Part shown: piece after piece, positions 38,848 to 50,500 of the stretch
How the letters are laid out: each line of letters opens with the position of its first letter
Position numbering within the stretch: position 1 is the stretch's first letter
Source: Calliopum simillimum
Lineage: Eukaryota > Arthropoda > Insecta > Diptera > Lauxaniidae
DNA length: 64,000 nucleotides
NCBI GenBank assembly: GCA_951812925.1
Contig: OX638370.1
Coordinates: 26,279,964-26,343,963 of the forward strand
Reading direction: 5' to 3'
Position numbers and translations under genes: made by a program
The notes under the pieces: generated by a model
The model's database searches: none
What the model was told of the DNA's origin: nothing
What the model saw: only the letters and a program-made list of their open reading frames with translations

Positions 38848-41537
38848 TTATCCTGACATTTTCTTCATAAGTTCTTCATCTTGCATTGACATGGCTGTTA
38901 GTTTTTTACCAATTTTTTCATGGATGTCCAAATATTTTGCCACACAACGATCTATACAAACCATTTCACCTTTACCTGCAAAGAATTAAATATTATTTTT
39001 TTTTTTGTTTTTGTTCCATGAACAAATTAAAACGAAAAAGGAAATGATGAGTGAAGCACACAAATATTGGTTACTAGCTTGTTTAAAAATGGTGTATGTA
39101 GCTAAATTAGTTTTAAGGAGAAAATTAATTCAATCTGAAGCCTAAACGTATGCAGTCTGAATTTAAAAAAAAAAACCTTTTTGGAAATTCCACGATTATC
39201 AAAGATCGGAAAGAGATGTCAAAAAAGGTCATTTATCATCGTTCATCGCCGTTTTATGCAAAATCTCGGCTTGTTACAGTTTTCATTCCATTACGATCTC
39301 AAAAATGATCGGGATGTGTAGTGCGATGTCTCAAATTTTTCGTATTGCATTAATGTATATAAAAAATTTATATTTCTAACATAAAGTAAATACTAAATAC
39401 CCACAAAAAATGTATTTTCGAAATTTCAATCTGCTGTAAATCTCTAAACAATTAACATCTTAACCCATTTTATCTCTAATACTTTGGGGGTCAAAAAGAC
39501 CCATAAAACCAGTACCAAAAGTTTTAACCAAAATGTAGTCAACAGTAGGGTGATTTTTCGAAAATACGTTTTTTGTGGACATTTTAGCTAACAAAACAAT
39601 ATATGGACAATTCCCAGGTGACGAACGTGACCGTCGAACAGATTTAAAGAGCAGAAAAAAGTGGAAGTAAAACATATTTTTGTTTCAGTTTTTACTTTAC
39701 ATCACAGCTCTTGGGTAGCACTATAATTAGTGCCAACTTTAATAGCAGGCGAAGTCCTGGTGCTAAGATACACGCAAAAAAAGACGAACTTGACAAAAAT
39801 AGAAGTAGTTTTCGTGCCTATTCAAAGAAAGTCAACATTCATATATTTTCTGTACTTTTCTTTGTTTTGATCATAATCTGAATCGATATGTGACAATATG
39901 AACGTTACATTTTTTACACTATACAAATTTTAAATATTTTCGGAGATATGATGAAGTGGTTTTTGTGGGGGCGTGGTACCCCCATTTTTTCCAGTACGCA
40001 TTATTTGTCTTCCAAGTTTTAGAGATTTGATGATTTAATTTTTTGGCTCACGGTGGACCTTTTGGCGGAAATGCCGATATAGTAAATTTTTAGTTGAAGA
40101 TGTAATTTTTTTATATACTATGAGCTCAATTTTGACACTCTTTCAGATTTTAAGGGGTTGTAGTGAAATTTAAAAAAAAATTTTTTTTTTTTTTTTTTTT
40201 TTGAATCAGTCTAATTACCATGTCTTACATTTTTTAAAGTTATTGATCCTGAATTATTTTGGATAGCAAAGCTGGTATTAGCCTAAGGCGGCCAACTTTC
40301 ACAAAAGTCAATGAGAGACATATTAAATTTTGCAATAAGCATTGCAGCTAATGTACCAACTTTCAGCGATTTTTTTCGCATTAGGGGAATGCTTTTTCTG
40401 TTGGTGCATTTGTTCCTGGAAAACAAGGAAGGTACTGGACGATGGATAGGCAATTTTTAAAATGTTGGAACACCTCCATCCATTCCATCCTTCCATCTCT
40501 TTCGGACGTCGTGGTTCATATAATTTGAATCGTAACTTATTTCGTGAAACAAGCTAAATTCGTTTAAAATCGTAGCCGCATATGTAGGGCATATGCACCA
40601 ATAGCTATTGGTAATTGGAGATTAAGCGTATTAAGGTTTGAGATTACAAAAATTTGGATTAAGAATCAAAACTATCTAATATGTGCAAATGCGGGACACA
40701 ATTACGCAATTCCAGGACATTCCGGGATGAAAAAATCCTGCGGGACAAAAGCAGCAAATGCGGGACTGTCCCGCAGAATCCGGGACGGTTGGCCGCCTTA
40801 TATTAGCCATACTATATAATGCTAATTCTGACCAAATGAGTTCACCTACTCCACTTTTATTCCAATAATATGGTTGAACAGCTGCTACAGAAATCAACCT
40901 CTAAATTGCTAATCTATTTCTTTATCTATTCGAAGAGCTAAATTGATAAGCGAGTGCTTTCAAATTTTCTCCGGCTTATGAATTGCTTGCTTGAAGATTC
41001 AACTCCACTTCTTAACGACAGAATTCCGCGAGTGATTTGCGCAGCGTATGTCCAATCCATTTCTATTTTTGCCTTCTAATTCATATGTAAACCGCAACTT
41101 GTCTGACAGGCTATCCGACATTGTAGAAAGTGCTGGGCCATCAATTCAGGTTTCACAGACGTACAGAGTTTTAGATTCGATTCAAAAATGCAAAGTTTTG
41201 TTGTTGAAAATATTGACAGAGTTTAAGAGTGGGTTCCGTGGACTTTTTATGAAGAAGATATGCTTTTTAGATACAAATCTAAGGTTCAAGTATAGTAAAT
41301 ACTGAAAAGAGACTGTTCTCATAAAGAGGCTTTACTCGCGCATGTTGGGCTCATTAAAATCAAACAATCAATAATTCCTAACTTACCCAAATCAGCCTCG
41401 CCATAACGTGGTGGTATACATTTCTTATGGCAGGCATTTGTCATTCTGTTATATAAATCCGACATCATTTCAATTTCCATTTCTTGCATCATTTGTAATT
41501 TTTGCTGATCAGCAGCGCTGATTTGTGGCATCGCCAT
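38848..41537 (-). CDS. Tim10: TIM10, small TIM chaperone of the mitochondrial intermembrane space
   Basis: Two exons on -: 41537-41387 and 38975-38848, 92 residues. TIM10 forms a hexamer with TIM9 and carries hydrophobic precursors across the intermembrane space to TIM22 or SAM. The twin CX3C motif is present: C36-HKK-C40 and C57-IDR-C61, spaced as in the family, with [13 protein letters not shown] and [13 protein letters not shown] typical. The junction GCTGATTTGG|GTAAGT to CAG|GTAAAGGTG splits a GGT codon. The 2.4 kb intron (38976-41386) is unusually large for such a small gene and is filled with repeats. Confidence 0.96.
38976..41386 (-). other. TIM10 intron, repeat-rich
   Basis: No exon seen. 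A block at 39220-39270 (CATCGCCGTTTTATGCAAAATC) matches part of the element 30108-30635. The 40650-40800 region has repeated GGGACTGTCCCGCAGAATCC-like motifs with GCGGGACA in both orientations. A T run of about 24 is at 40180. The rest is AT-rich. Confidence 0.4.
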
Positions 41538-41633
41538 TGTTGTTAATTTTAAAAATCTTTGTGAAGAATGTAGAAGAAAATGCTTTGCTTCGTTTTATTT
41601 TTTTTTTTTTATTAGTTTATTCCCAACTTATGT

Positions 41634-41881
41634 TTAACCGCTGAAACGTCTATTGCCCACGGATTCGTATTCACCAGTATTTGATTTTCTCATGCGTTCT
41701 CTTACTTGCATGCTCTCGTAACGTTGCTTTTCTATGGAATTTTTCGATAGAATAAAACCATAAACACCGGCAAATGTTATTACAGACCTAAAATTAATTG
41801 ATGAATTTACCTTTTATTTGCAAATTTTTAATTGTGATCTTACCAACCAATTGCAATTTTACCAAAAGACCCCAAAGACAT
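41634..41881 (-). CDS. 63-residue single-pass membrane protein (unidentified)
   Basis: Two exons on -: 41881-41844 and 41787-41634, joined through a 56-base GT-AG intron that splits a TGG codon. The protein starts MSLGSFGKIAIGW, followed by a hydrophobic helix (SVITFAGVYGFILSK, residues 14-28) and a basic, charged tail (EKQRYESMQVRERMRK) ending RRFSG. Short length, intron, and clear composition speak for a real gene, probably a mitochondrial or ER membrane microprotein. It ends 97 bases upstream of TIM10 on the same strand, so the two may share regulation. I do not recognise the family. Confidence 0.7.
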
Positions 41882-42173
41882 AACGCAATCCTATGAAAAA
41901 AGAATATTTTCTTCCAATACAGGTCAGACAGCTGATGTTACCTAACCTAAAATCACACAAATGTTTTTTTCTTTTTTCGTATTTTGTCTGACATTTTGAA
42001 GCACATCAGATTTAGTTCAGCGGTTTGTGAGACGAGTTTATAATGCTGCCATCTATTGGTCATTTTATTGATAGAAGTTAAAATTAATGGGGGTTTGTGA
42101 ACATTATTTTCCTCTCCCGGCAATGAAGATTTTTTTTATGATGTTTTTATCAACATTTTTTATGATAGCCCCC

Positions 42174-42565
42174 TTAACCCTTTGAGGACCATAGGGACAT
42201 ATGTGTCCCAAGACAAAAATAAATTATATTTAAATAATTAAGCACCAGATGTATGTAATTTTGACATTTATCAGTTTCTAAAGGCTTCCTTCATTTTTAT
42301 TAAGTCTGGCAACACCATCAGAAGAACCGTTATTTTTGAATGATCATTCTAATGTGACAGTTTGTGTGATGCACTATTGCTATACTTTACAGCAGAACTT
42401 ATAGGTGTTAAAGTGTTTTTAAGTGTTTTATAGTGTGAAATGACTGTTGTCAGGCTAGTAAATTGTTGTTTTATACATTAATTGAACCATTATTTAAGTT
42501 TAGTATATTGATAAATCATAAAATTCAAAATGGGACACCGGTGTCCCTATGGTCGTTAAGGGTAA
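42174..42565. mobile_element. piggyBac-like MITE (CCCTTTGAGGACCATAGGGACA)
   Basis: The left end TTAACCCTTTGAGGACCATA and the right end TATGGTCGTTAAGGGTAA are inverted and followed inward by GGGACATATGTGTCCC and GGGACACCGGTGTCCC palindromes. The left flank is TTAA, as for piggyBac-family insertions; the right flank is decayed to TAAC. About 390 bases, no transposase. A further left-end copy, GTTAACGACCATAGGGACAC, is at 42947. Confidence 0.6.
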
Positions 42566-42946
42566 CTTTTCAACTCACTTTTGTGCTACAATTTTACCAA
42601 TTTCACAGGCAATCAAAATAAAAAAATTTAATGAACCTTTTAGTAGACATATGTACTGTAACGTACTTTTTGACACTGAATTCGAATCCGAGGCCAACAT
42701 TGCTACTACATACTACAGGATTTCGAGATATCCGTGTTTGAAGCTGAGAAAGCGCTGTTTTGAATCTTACGGTGAAGTTCCAGGAGATAATGTAGTTTAA
42801 TTCTTTTGATGGCATCTAATAGCCGTAATCTTACTTATTAAACCATACCTTTAAATTTTTTCAATTAGACCCTTACTCTCCGAGTTATCACCCTTTGAAA
42901 TAAGGGCATATTTTCCCCATATAAAAATGTATGGGGAAATAGTCTC

Positions 42947-42980
42947 CGTTAACGACCATAGGGACACATATGTCCCAGAA
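42947..42980. repeat. Third end of the piggyBac-like MITE
   Basis: GTTAACGACCATAGGGACAC followed by ATATGTCCCA repeats the end at 42174 in the same orientation. No matching partner end was found further right, so it is probably a truncated second copy. Confidence 0.5.
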
Positions 42981-43274
42981 AACTCCAGAAAAACCGTTAA
43001 AATTATCGAATTTTTATTTTAAAATATGTTTTCTGGGCGCCCAATAGACCATTATAAATAGCTAACATGGTTGCATAAACTTCCAATTCCTTACGGTCCT
43101 AAAAGGGTGGAAAAAAGAGAGTAGTATGCTTTGTAAAAATATTGGAGAGGTAAACTTAGTGGGGGTGGGTGAATTTTTTTCCTCTCCCGGGAACGAAGAA
43201 TATTTTAGTGCTCGTTCACTCACTTTTTTATTAATTAAAATGACATTTTTTGTCCGACTATTGTTATGCCCCAA

Positions 43275-43535
43275 TATTTTTGTCCGATAATGTTACTTGA
43301 TTTTGAATATTTTTATTGACCAATTCTGCAAAAATAAGCTCTGTGGTAATGAGTTTTTTTATTTCGTAACTATGGCATATTCGGCGTGTTCGACTTGTCA
43401 AACGCCCCAAAATTTTTGACCGACAATGTTACCACATGATTTTGAATATTTTTATTGACCAATTCTGAAAAAATTGGCTCTGTGGTAATAACTTTTTTTA
43501 TTTCGTAATTTTGACACCCTAAAAATTTTGTCCGA
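43275..43535. repeat. Tandem repeat, two units of about 130 bases
   Basis: TTTTGAATATTTTTATTGACC with AATTCTG, GCTCTGTGGTAATGA and TTTTTTTATTTCGTAA appears at 43301 and again at 43440. Each is preceded by a TTTTTG(T/A)CCGA(C/T)AATGTTAC block. No coding sequence. Confidence 0.6.
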
Positions 43536-43779
43536 TAGCATTTTTTATACTTTCAACATGTTAAAAACTTTTGATTCGAATGAAAGCCAAGTTTGTGTTC
43601 ATAAGTACATTTTTTTCTGACCTGAAATTCATGACTTTGTGATAGCTTGAATGGTAAACGCCCCACTACCCTACTTCCCCACTCACAAAATTTTGTTCGA
43701 CTCGATCTGAACATTAAATACACGAAGTCTCAGCAGTGTGTTAATGAATTTTTTTTTGTATACTGGCCCACGGTTTATA

Positions 43780-44240
43780 AATCACGTGACTTAAGCCGAG
43801 ATTTAAAGCTAAATCTCGAAACAGCCTTAAATGTCATCATCAATATCCGGTGGAAACGTAGTATTATAGCCTGTTTCCACCGAAGATTTAGTTTTGCTGA
43901 GGCTAGTAAATCATATTGTTAAATCCTACCCGTTTCCACCGGCCGAAGCAGTAAAATTAAACGTGTATTTCATTTTTTCCTAAGTATTTCTCTTCCAATT
44001 GCTTTGTATTTATGCCAATTGTCAAAGTTCCAGGGGTGCCACTAGGTCAAAAATTGCCGGAAGCCTTATTATGATTAAGGCACAGATTTAACTTTAAATT
44101 TCAGATTTAACTTAAACCTCAGATTTATTTTTGTATGGTAAATCATGTGATCAACGCCCAGATTAAGAGCTAAATCCAGAAACTGCCTTAAATCCCATTT
44201 TAAATCTTCGCTGGAAACAGCTGATTTTTGTATGGCGACC
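43780..44240. repeat. Dispersed repeat family C, copy 2
   Basis: Contains TTTCCACCGAAGATTTAG, TTAAATCCTACCCGTTTCCA with CCGGCCGAA, and two copies of AGCTAAATCTCGAAACAGCC-like sequence with CTTAAAT. It is related to 16500-16980. Confidence 0.55.
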
Positions 44241-45194
44241 AACAACATTTTTAAGCCAGTATAAAAACTTAAAACAATACGACTTTACGCGACATGTTAC
44301 AACAATTAGTGAGTTGGCCAAATATTTCTGCGGTCAAACTTGTTACTTACCAGTAATAGTCTAAGAGCCAGCGCTTAAAAATGACTTTGCGTTCCTAAAA
44401 GCTGGTTTTTTTGCAGTTGGTTTAGTAGTTGTGTATACACATAAACTGTCGGTCAGTCAAGCGAACTGTAGAACAGGCGGCTGATATTTGGTCTCAAACA
44501 TGTCATGATTTCGATGGTAATCAAATATATAAAGGCTGAAAATTGTTGTACAGATTGTATAATGCATAGTACCTGGAGACCGATCCCTGCTCGGTCAACA
44601 ATCTAATCTTATTATTTTAATCGATGTTTTTAATCATAGCTATTTTTTGTTATGAAACTTGTATCTTTTCACTTCTAACGGTCATGCTTTCAAAATGATA
44701 AATAAACCGATGAGAATAATAATAATGAAAAACTCGGAAAGCATCGAATGGTATAGAAAAATATCAAAAACTCAAATTTTTTTTTTGGCGGAATAGAATG
44801 CCCTAAAATAAATAAATGGGATACGCCACGCACCCAAAATATTTTGTCTTTTGTATGGCGGCTGAAATATCTTATCTTCAAAGGATCATAACTCGAAAAA
44901 TAAGAATCCTATTGGAAAAATCTGAAAGGATATTTGGATAAGGAAGAGTGTAACTATCCGATGCTATTAATAAAAAAGAATTTCACCTTTTCTTGTAGCT
45001 ACGCTGTAAGACTGAACACAGCGTTTTCTTTAATTTCAGCCAAGGATATTTCAAAATTCTGTAGGTATAATGACAGTTCTACTGATGAAGACGAATTTAG
45101 CGTCAAAAAGTACATAACACTGCATATAAGAATTAAACAGTTCATTCCATTTTTTTTTTTGTGCCTGAGTTATTAACAAAAACTTTTATTTTGA

Positions 45195-46160
45195 TAAAAA
45201 AGTGGGCGTGGCAATTATTAAACAAAGCCTTCTTTTTGTTAGGAGTATCTATCCTGATCCAGATTTTATCAAAATATGTTGTATCATTTGCGAGAAACAG
45301 CATTTAATGTGTTTTACTTGTATGGGAGGTTCCACGCGCACTTTCGATATTTTGCCTACTTTCAGGTCGTAGGTGCCTATTAGCAAATAAACTCCCTACA
45401 GTTAAATTCAGAAAGATTGCTTTAGTAGTTTTCTTTTTATAGCGCATTATATTTTTGTGGGCGGTGCCACGCCCTTTAGCGAGTTTTCCAATATAATGGC
45501 ATATGACATATTAATACTTGTTTGAAGAGGTAACAGATCCTTAATTTTCATCAAAATTGTCGGTGTCGTTTTTGAGTAATATTGAATCAAAATTTTCAAG
45601 GGTAAAAAGTGGGCGTGGCACTTATTCGATCGCACCCACTTTTCGTTTGTTACAAGATATTATTAAGTAGTAAATACATACCAAATTTTATTAAAATACC
45701 TTGTAGCATTTGCGAGAAATAGCATTTAACGTATTTTGCTTGTATGGGAGGTTCCACGCGCAACGGCGATATTTTGCCCGCTTTCAGATCAGACATGCCT
45801 TATAGCAAGTATGCTCCCCACAGTTAATTTTAGAATGATTACCTTATTAGTTTTCTTTTTATACCGTATTATATTTTTGTGGGCGGTGCCACGCTCTTCA
45901 ACGAGTTTTCTCAATATAATGGCATATCACATATTAATTCTTGTTTGCAGAGGTAAAATGTCCTAAATTTTCATTAAAATCATTGGAGTCGTTTTCGAGT
46001 AATATTGAATCAAAATTTTCAAGGGTTTAAAAGTGGGCGTGGTACTTCTTCGATCCCGCCCACTTTTTGTCTGTCACAAGGTATTATTAAGCAGTACCCG
46101 CCTACCAAATTTCATTCAAATACCTTGTATGGTTTGCGAGTTGTGACCAAATCAAATTTA
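45195..46160. repeat. Tandem repeat with period about 410-420 bases, GTGGGCGTGGC units
   Basis: AAAAGTGGGCGTGG begins units at about 45199, 45604 and 46028. Internal landmarks repeat in order: TGTATGGGAGGTTCCACGCG (45320, 45741), GTGGGCGGTGCCACGC (45455, 45878) and AGTAATATTGAATCAAAATT (45575, 45998). Similar CACGCCC motifs fill the element 8816-10570. No function is seen; dispersed fly repeats of this kind are common. Confidence 0.75.
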
Positions 46161-47536
46161 AAATTTAGGGCGGTGCCGCTCATTCTATATTGTATGCTAA
46201 TATGTAACACTGTTTCAAGTTTCATTAAAATCGCTGTACCCGTTTTCGAGAAAAAGTTTTGCCCGTTCCAAACAAACATACATAAGTACATACAATTTTA
46301 TCTCGTATCAGAAGAGAAGATAAATAACAATTATGTTGGTCAGTCAGTTGAACGTTAGAACAAGGCTGGTCAGCAGCCCCGTGGAAGTTAAAATTCTTTT
46401 TTTACTCAAGAGGAAGGCATCTTACGAAAAAAATATACATGACATAAAATGCTTAGAATCGTCCAATGAATACGTGTGAAATTTTTTGGATTTTTGGATA
46501 CTACAGATATCGTATGAATATTGTGTTTACCAAACACTGTCCAAAACGTGGATGTTGATGGCCAAGCAATTTGAAAAATTTTAATTTGATTTGAAAAAAG
46601 ATCAATATGACGTGGAAAATGTTTGATTTGGAGTTGAAAAACTGTATGTATGTTTTTAAGGTAAATAATGAATTGACATAAGACGAATAATGATTGATTT
46701 ATTACAAATTCTTTTGTTATTTAAAATATATATAAATAGATAAACAAATAGAATGCATCTAAGCAATATATATGTATAACTTTACAACAAAATACAATAC
46801 GAAGGAACAATACTTCAAAAAACAAAGCTTGAACAAATAAACAATGGAATGTAAAAAAACAAAAATTTTTAAAATAATTTAACAAATAAAAACAAATCGA
46901 AGTTATAAAACGATATCTTTTATAAATAAACAACAAATTTACTTAATTTTTTTTTTTTGTTTTTGTGCGAAATTCCATCTATGTATAGCTATTAAGCGTA
47001 TAAATATATACGATTAATTTCTCATTCTCATTTAAGCACAGGAAAAAAAATCAACTTTGTATAGATCGAGATCAAAGTTTAAATACTTAAATTAACGTAT
47101 TTTTTGTAAGGTCTTCAATGCGAATGAAATGAATGTTTTTTAATCTTTTATATTATCAAGTAAAGTTTATGTATGTGTGTATATTCTGCTAAACTGATAT
47201 ATTGATTTGTCTATTTGAATAACATTTTACAACAAATTTCTAGTAGTTCACATTATACAATAATATTGTCCGCTATAATTTTTTTTTTTTTTAGTACATA
47301 CATTGCTTATTAACAAAATCAAATGTAAATTTGGTGCAATTTCAAAGAAAATTGATAATCCCTATTTAATTTTTAAAGTTTTCTCAATTCATTTTAAATT
47401 ATTTGAAATAAAAGGAATGTTGCAAATACAGCTTAGGTTGCAAAGATATTTTTTCGAGAAAAATAACTTAAATTACGCATAAAAATTAAAAATTAATACA
47501 ACAATTATGTCAGTGTTTTTGCATTCTTAATTAGCA
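46161..47536 (-). other. Golgin-97 3' flank
   Basis: Repeats end near 46380 with GGTCAGTCAGTTGAACG, which echoes GGTCAGTCAAGCGAACTG at 44452. From about 46680 the DNA is very AT-rich and likely includes the golgin-97 3' UTR. No ORF of note. Confidence 0.4.
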
Positions 47537-50500
47537 TTAACTCGGCGGTATTGAAAATGCACGTTGTCCCGTTCCATGGTCAGGTTTCGAACCAAACCAG
47601 CTCATTTTCCAATTCAAAGTATCATGTAAAAGTTTTTCTTCATCTTTGTTCAATTTTAAAAGCGTAGCTACTGCACATATTAAATGACGAGCTTCCACCT
47701 AGAAAAATAGAAAAGTAAAATTATGGGCGCAACTGATTTCCTTAATGTCAGCTGCAATGCATTGCTAATGTATTTTGTTGCATAATTTTAGGAGTTTTTA
47801 TTATTATACACTCCTATAGTGAAATAAATGTTCGCCCGGATTTGTTCACTTTTTTATTTTTTTTTCTTAATATGAAATGTAGTGACTTTGCAGGGAAGAT
47901 TTTTAGCAGGAATACATAAAAGGATTGATTTATATTATGGTATATTGCTATTCAAATGAAACGTCAAACTATATAACACAGTGCAACATTTTTCAAGTAA
48001 TTGACGGTGAACTAAAATCCGTTATAAGGCGTCGAAAGTACTCGCCGAAACAAGTAATTCTGCCAGAGCGTTTTGCAAAGTTGGCTCATATAAGGATTTT
48101 ATGGTCATTTTTGCGATTTTAAGGCACTAGATGAATTTTTTTCGGTTAAGTTTGTTCGGCATTTTTTTTCTTCTATTCAATAGCTACAACATTGCTGAAG
48201 TCGTCAAAACAATATTTTCGGCTCGTTACCGAGATATAGCCATATGAAAAAATCGAAAAATCGCTCAAAATCCAATTTGAGGCAAAAAGTTGCAATTTTC
48301 AGCTTGATAATGGGTTTTGAGCGATTTTTCGATTTTTTCATATGGAGATATAGCCAGAATAAGTGTATGTTTTTAAACTTTGTGTTAAATTTTAGTTACT
48401 TACCTCACGACTTGTTAAAAACTTGACAATAACATGCTTCAAATATTTAAAATTGACCTCGTCCATAAATAGACCACCGCTGGGATTAGTTGTTGCATTA
48501 TTTACATTACTATGATGTGCGCATGTACAGCTACAACTGCTGCTGCTGCTGGTGGTGCTGATTATGGCAGTTTCTGACTGTGTGGTCGTTGGTGACGGAA
48601 TTATACCATTTTCAAGTGTTACTTTTTCCGCCTGAGAACTTCTAATACTTTCATCATATGATTTCGAGCTGCGAAATTCTTTTTGTAAAGTTTTTTTCAT
48701 ATCTGTTAGACGTTGATTTAAAATTTTGTTTGCCTGTAATATAAGGTACATAAATGTATTCCCACGGAAGCATTAAGTTATCACATTAAGAATATGAATC
48801 GTTATTTTTGAAAGCACAGGATTTCCACTAATTGATCTTTTTTCAATTCAATTGAAATTTTTTCCAAATCAAAATAAATTTTTTCCAAATCAATTTTAAC
48901 TTTTTCCAAATAAAAATAAACTTTTTCAAATCAGATTGCAAAAAAACACGCCAAATATAGCGATTTACGGCTATTTTCAAATTTATACATGAAGAACGAG
49001 GTGAGTTACGGCTAAATCACTTCATAAATCTCTGGTGGAAACGGACTATTAAAATAATATATCCTTGCACCTAAAGCAACTATCGTTATAAAACTTGGTA
49101 CATTAGTTTAGCATGTCCATTTACCACAAGAATGCGTTAAAAAAGAAAAGGTTAAATTAATTTGGAAAAAGTTTATTTTGATTTGGAAAAAGTTTAAATC
49201 GAATTAAAAAAAGATAAATTTGGTATGGAAAATGTTTAAATTGGAGTGGAAATCCTGTTGAATGCATAAGTTCATAAAGAGGCAAAAATAATGCCATACA
49301 GATTATGTGCCATATAATCGGTTATTTGACCGAGATCATATTTACAACTTAATGCTATCAATTTTACAACATTAAGTAAACTTTTCGTGGAAACAAAGGT
49401 CAATTTTATTAATTTCCGACAAAATGTCAGCAATTTCATATTGTGACATTAATTTTGACTCTTTATAAAATAGTCCTACCTTATTCTTTTCATTCAACTC
49501 TCGTTGCATATCATCGACAGTTTTAATTTTTTCTGTATTTGTTGATATTAAGGAGCGCAATTCATCCGCTTCCAATTGCTTTGACTTTAGTTTCTGCTCT
49601 AGGTCTTCGTTTTTTTCATGCAAATCATTGGAATCATCACGTTCAACGCGTAATTCTTTTTTCAACAACTCCTCACTCTGCGATATTTCTGCATTTCGCA
49701 ATAGCGCTGTTAGTTTCTCTTCCCTTTCGTGTTCAATTGCATTATGTGCTTCAAGCAGTTCTTGTTGTAACTTTGTATTCTGTAAGCGTAATGTTTGTGC
49801 CACTTGTTCCGAGTTTGCAGCATACTCTGTAAAACGCTCATCGGCTGCTTGAAGACGAGATTGCAAATCTTGCGTTGTTGTTTCAAGTGAAGCCTGAAAG
49901 AAACAAATGTTATTTAGAAAATTTAAAAGAAAAAGTGTAAGTTCCAAGGGAAATCACTAAACCACTATGTATTAATGAAATTATATAGTTTAATCTTTTG
50001 TGATTCTTTATTTTTTGTTTCCTTTTGTTTCAAGCAGCGGTGGGCGAGTATGTGTTGTGTTCTTCAGATAAATATTGAACTTCCAGTTTACGTATTTAGT
50101 GAATACTTCTTATTTAAGCAGGAAGTAAGAAAAATTTCTTAATTGTTGAATTTTCTGCAGGCTTCTTTGGATCAAAGAATTGTTTGATTTATCATCTGTT
50201 TTTAATGAAAATTGTGTTTTCTTTTTAGCTGCAATTTGTATCCTTCCACAGTTTCTCTTTGGAACAGCAATCGTTGGATTTTTTAATAGTCATTGAGTTA
50301 TTAGCCAGAAACTGACGACTATTTTAAAAATAAATCAATCGGGAATCATTTTGTAATATCAGAATCGATTCCAAAAAGGATGAATTTTAGCTTCGATTTA
50401 TTAGCAAATTTCCCATATGGAAAGAATTTAAAACTTTCAATTTTGTTAAACTTTATACAAGAGCATTTAGGATCCGATTCACAGTTATTAGTAAGCAAAT

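Noticed and set aside
45736..46358. ORFs of 76 and 117 codons
   Set aside because: They fall in the 410-420 base tandem repeat and carry its motifs only.
49539..49852. ORFs of 97 and 74 codons on + opposite golgin-97 exon 5
   Set aside because: Shadow frames of the coiled-coil exon.
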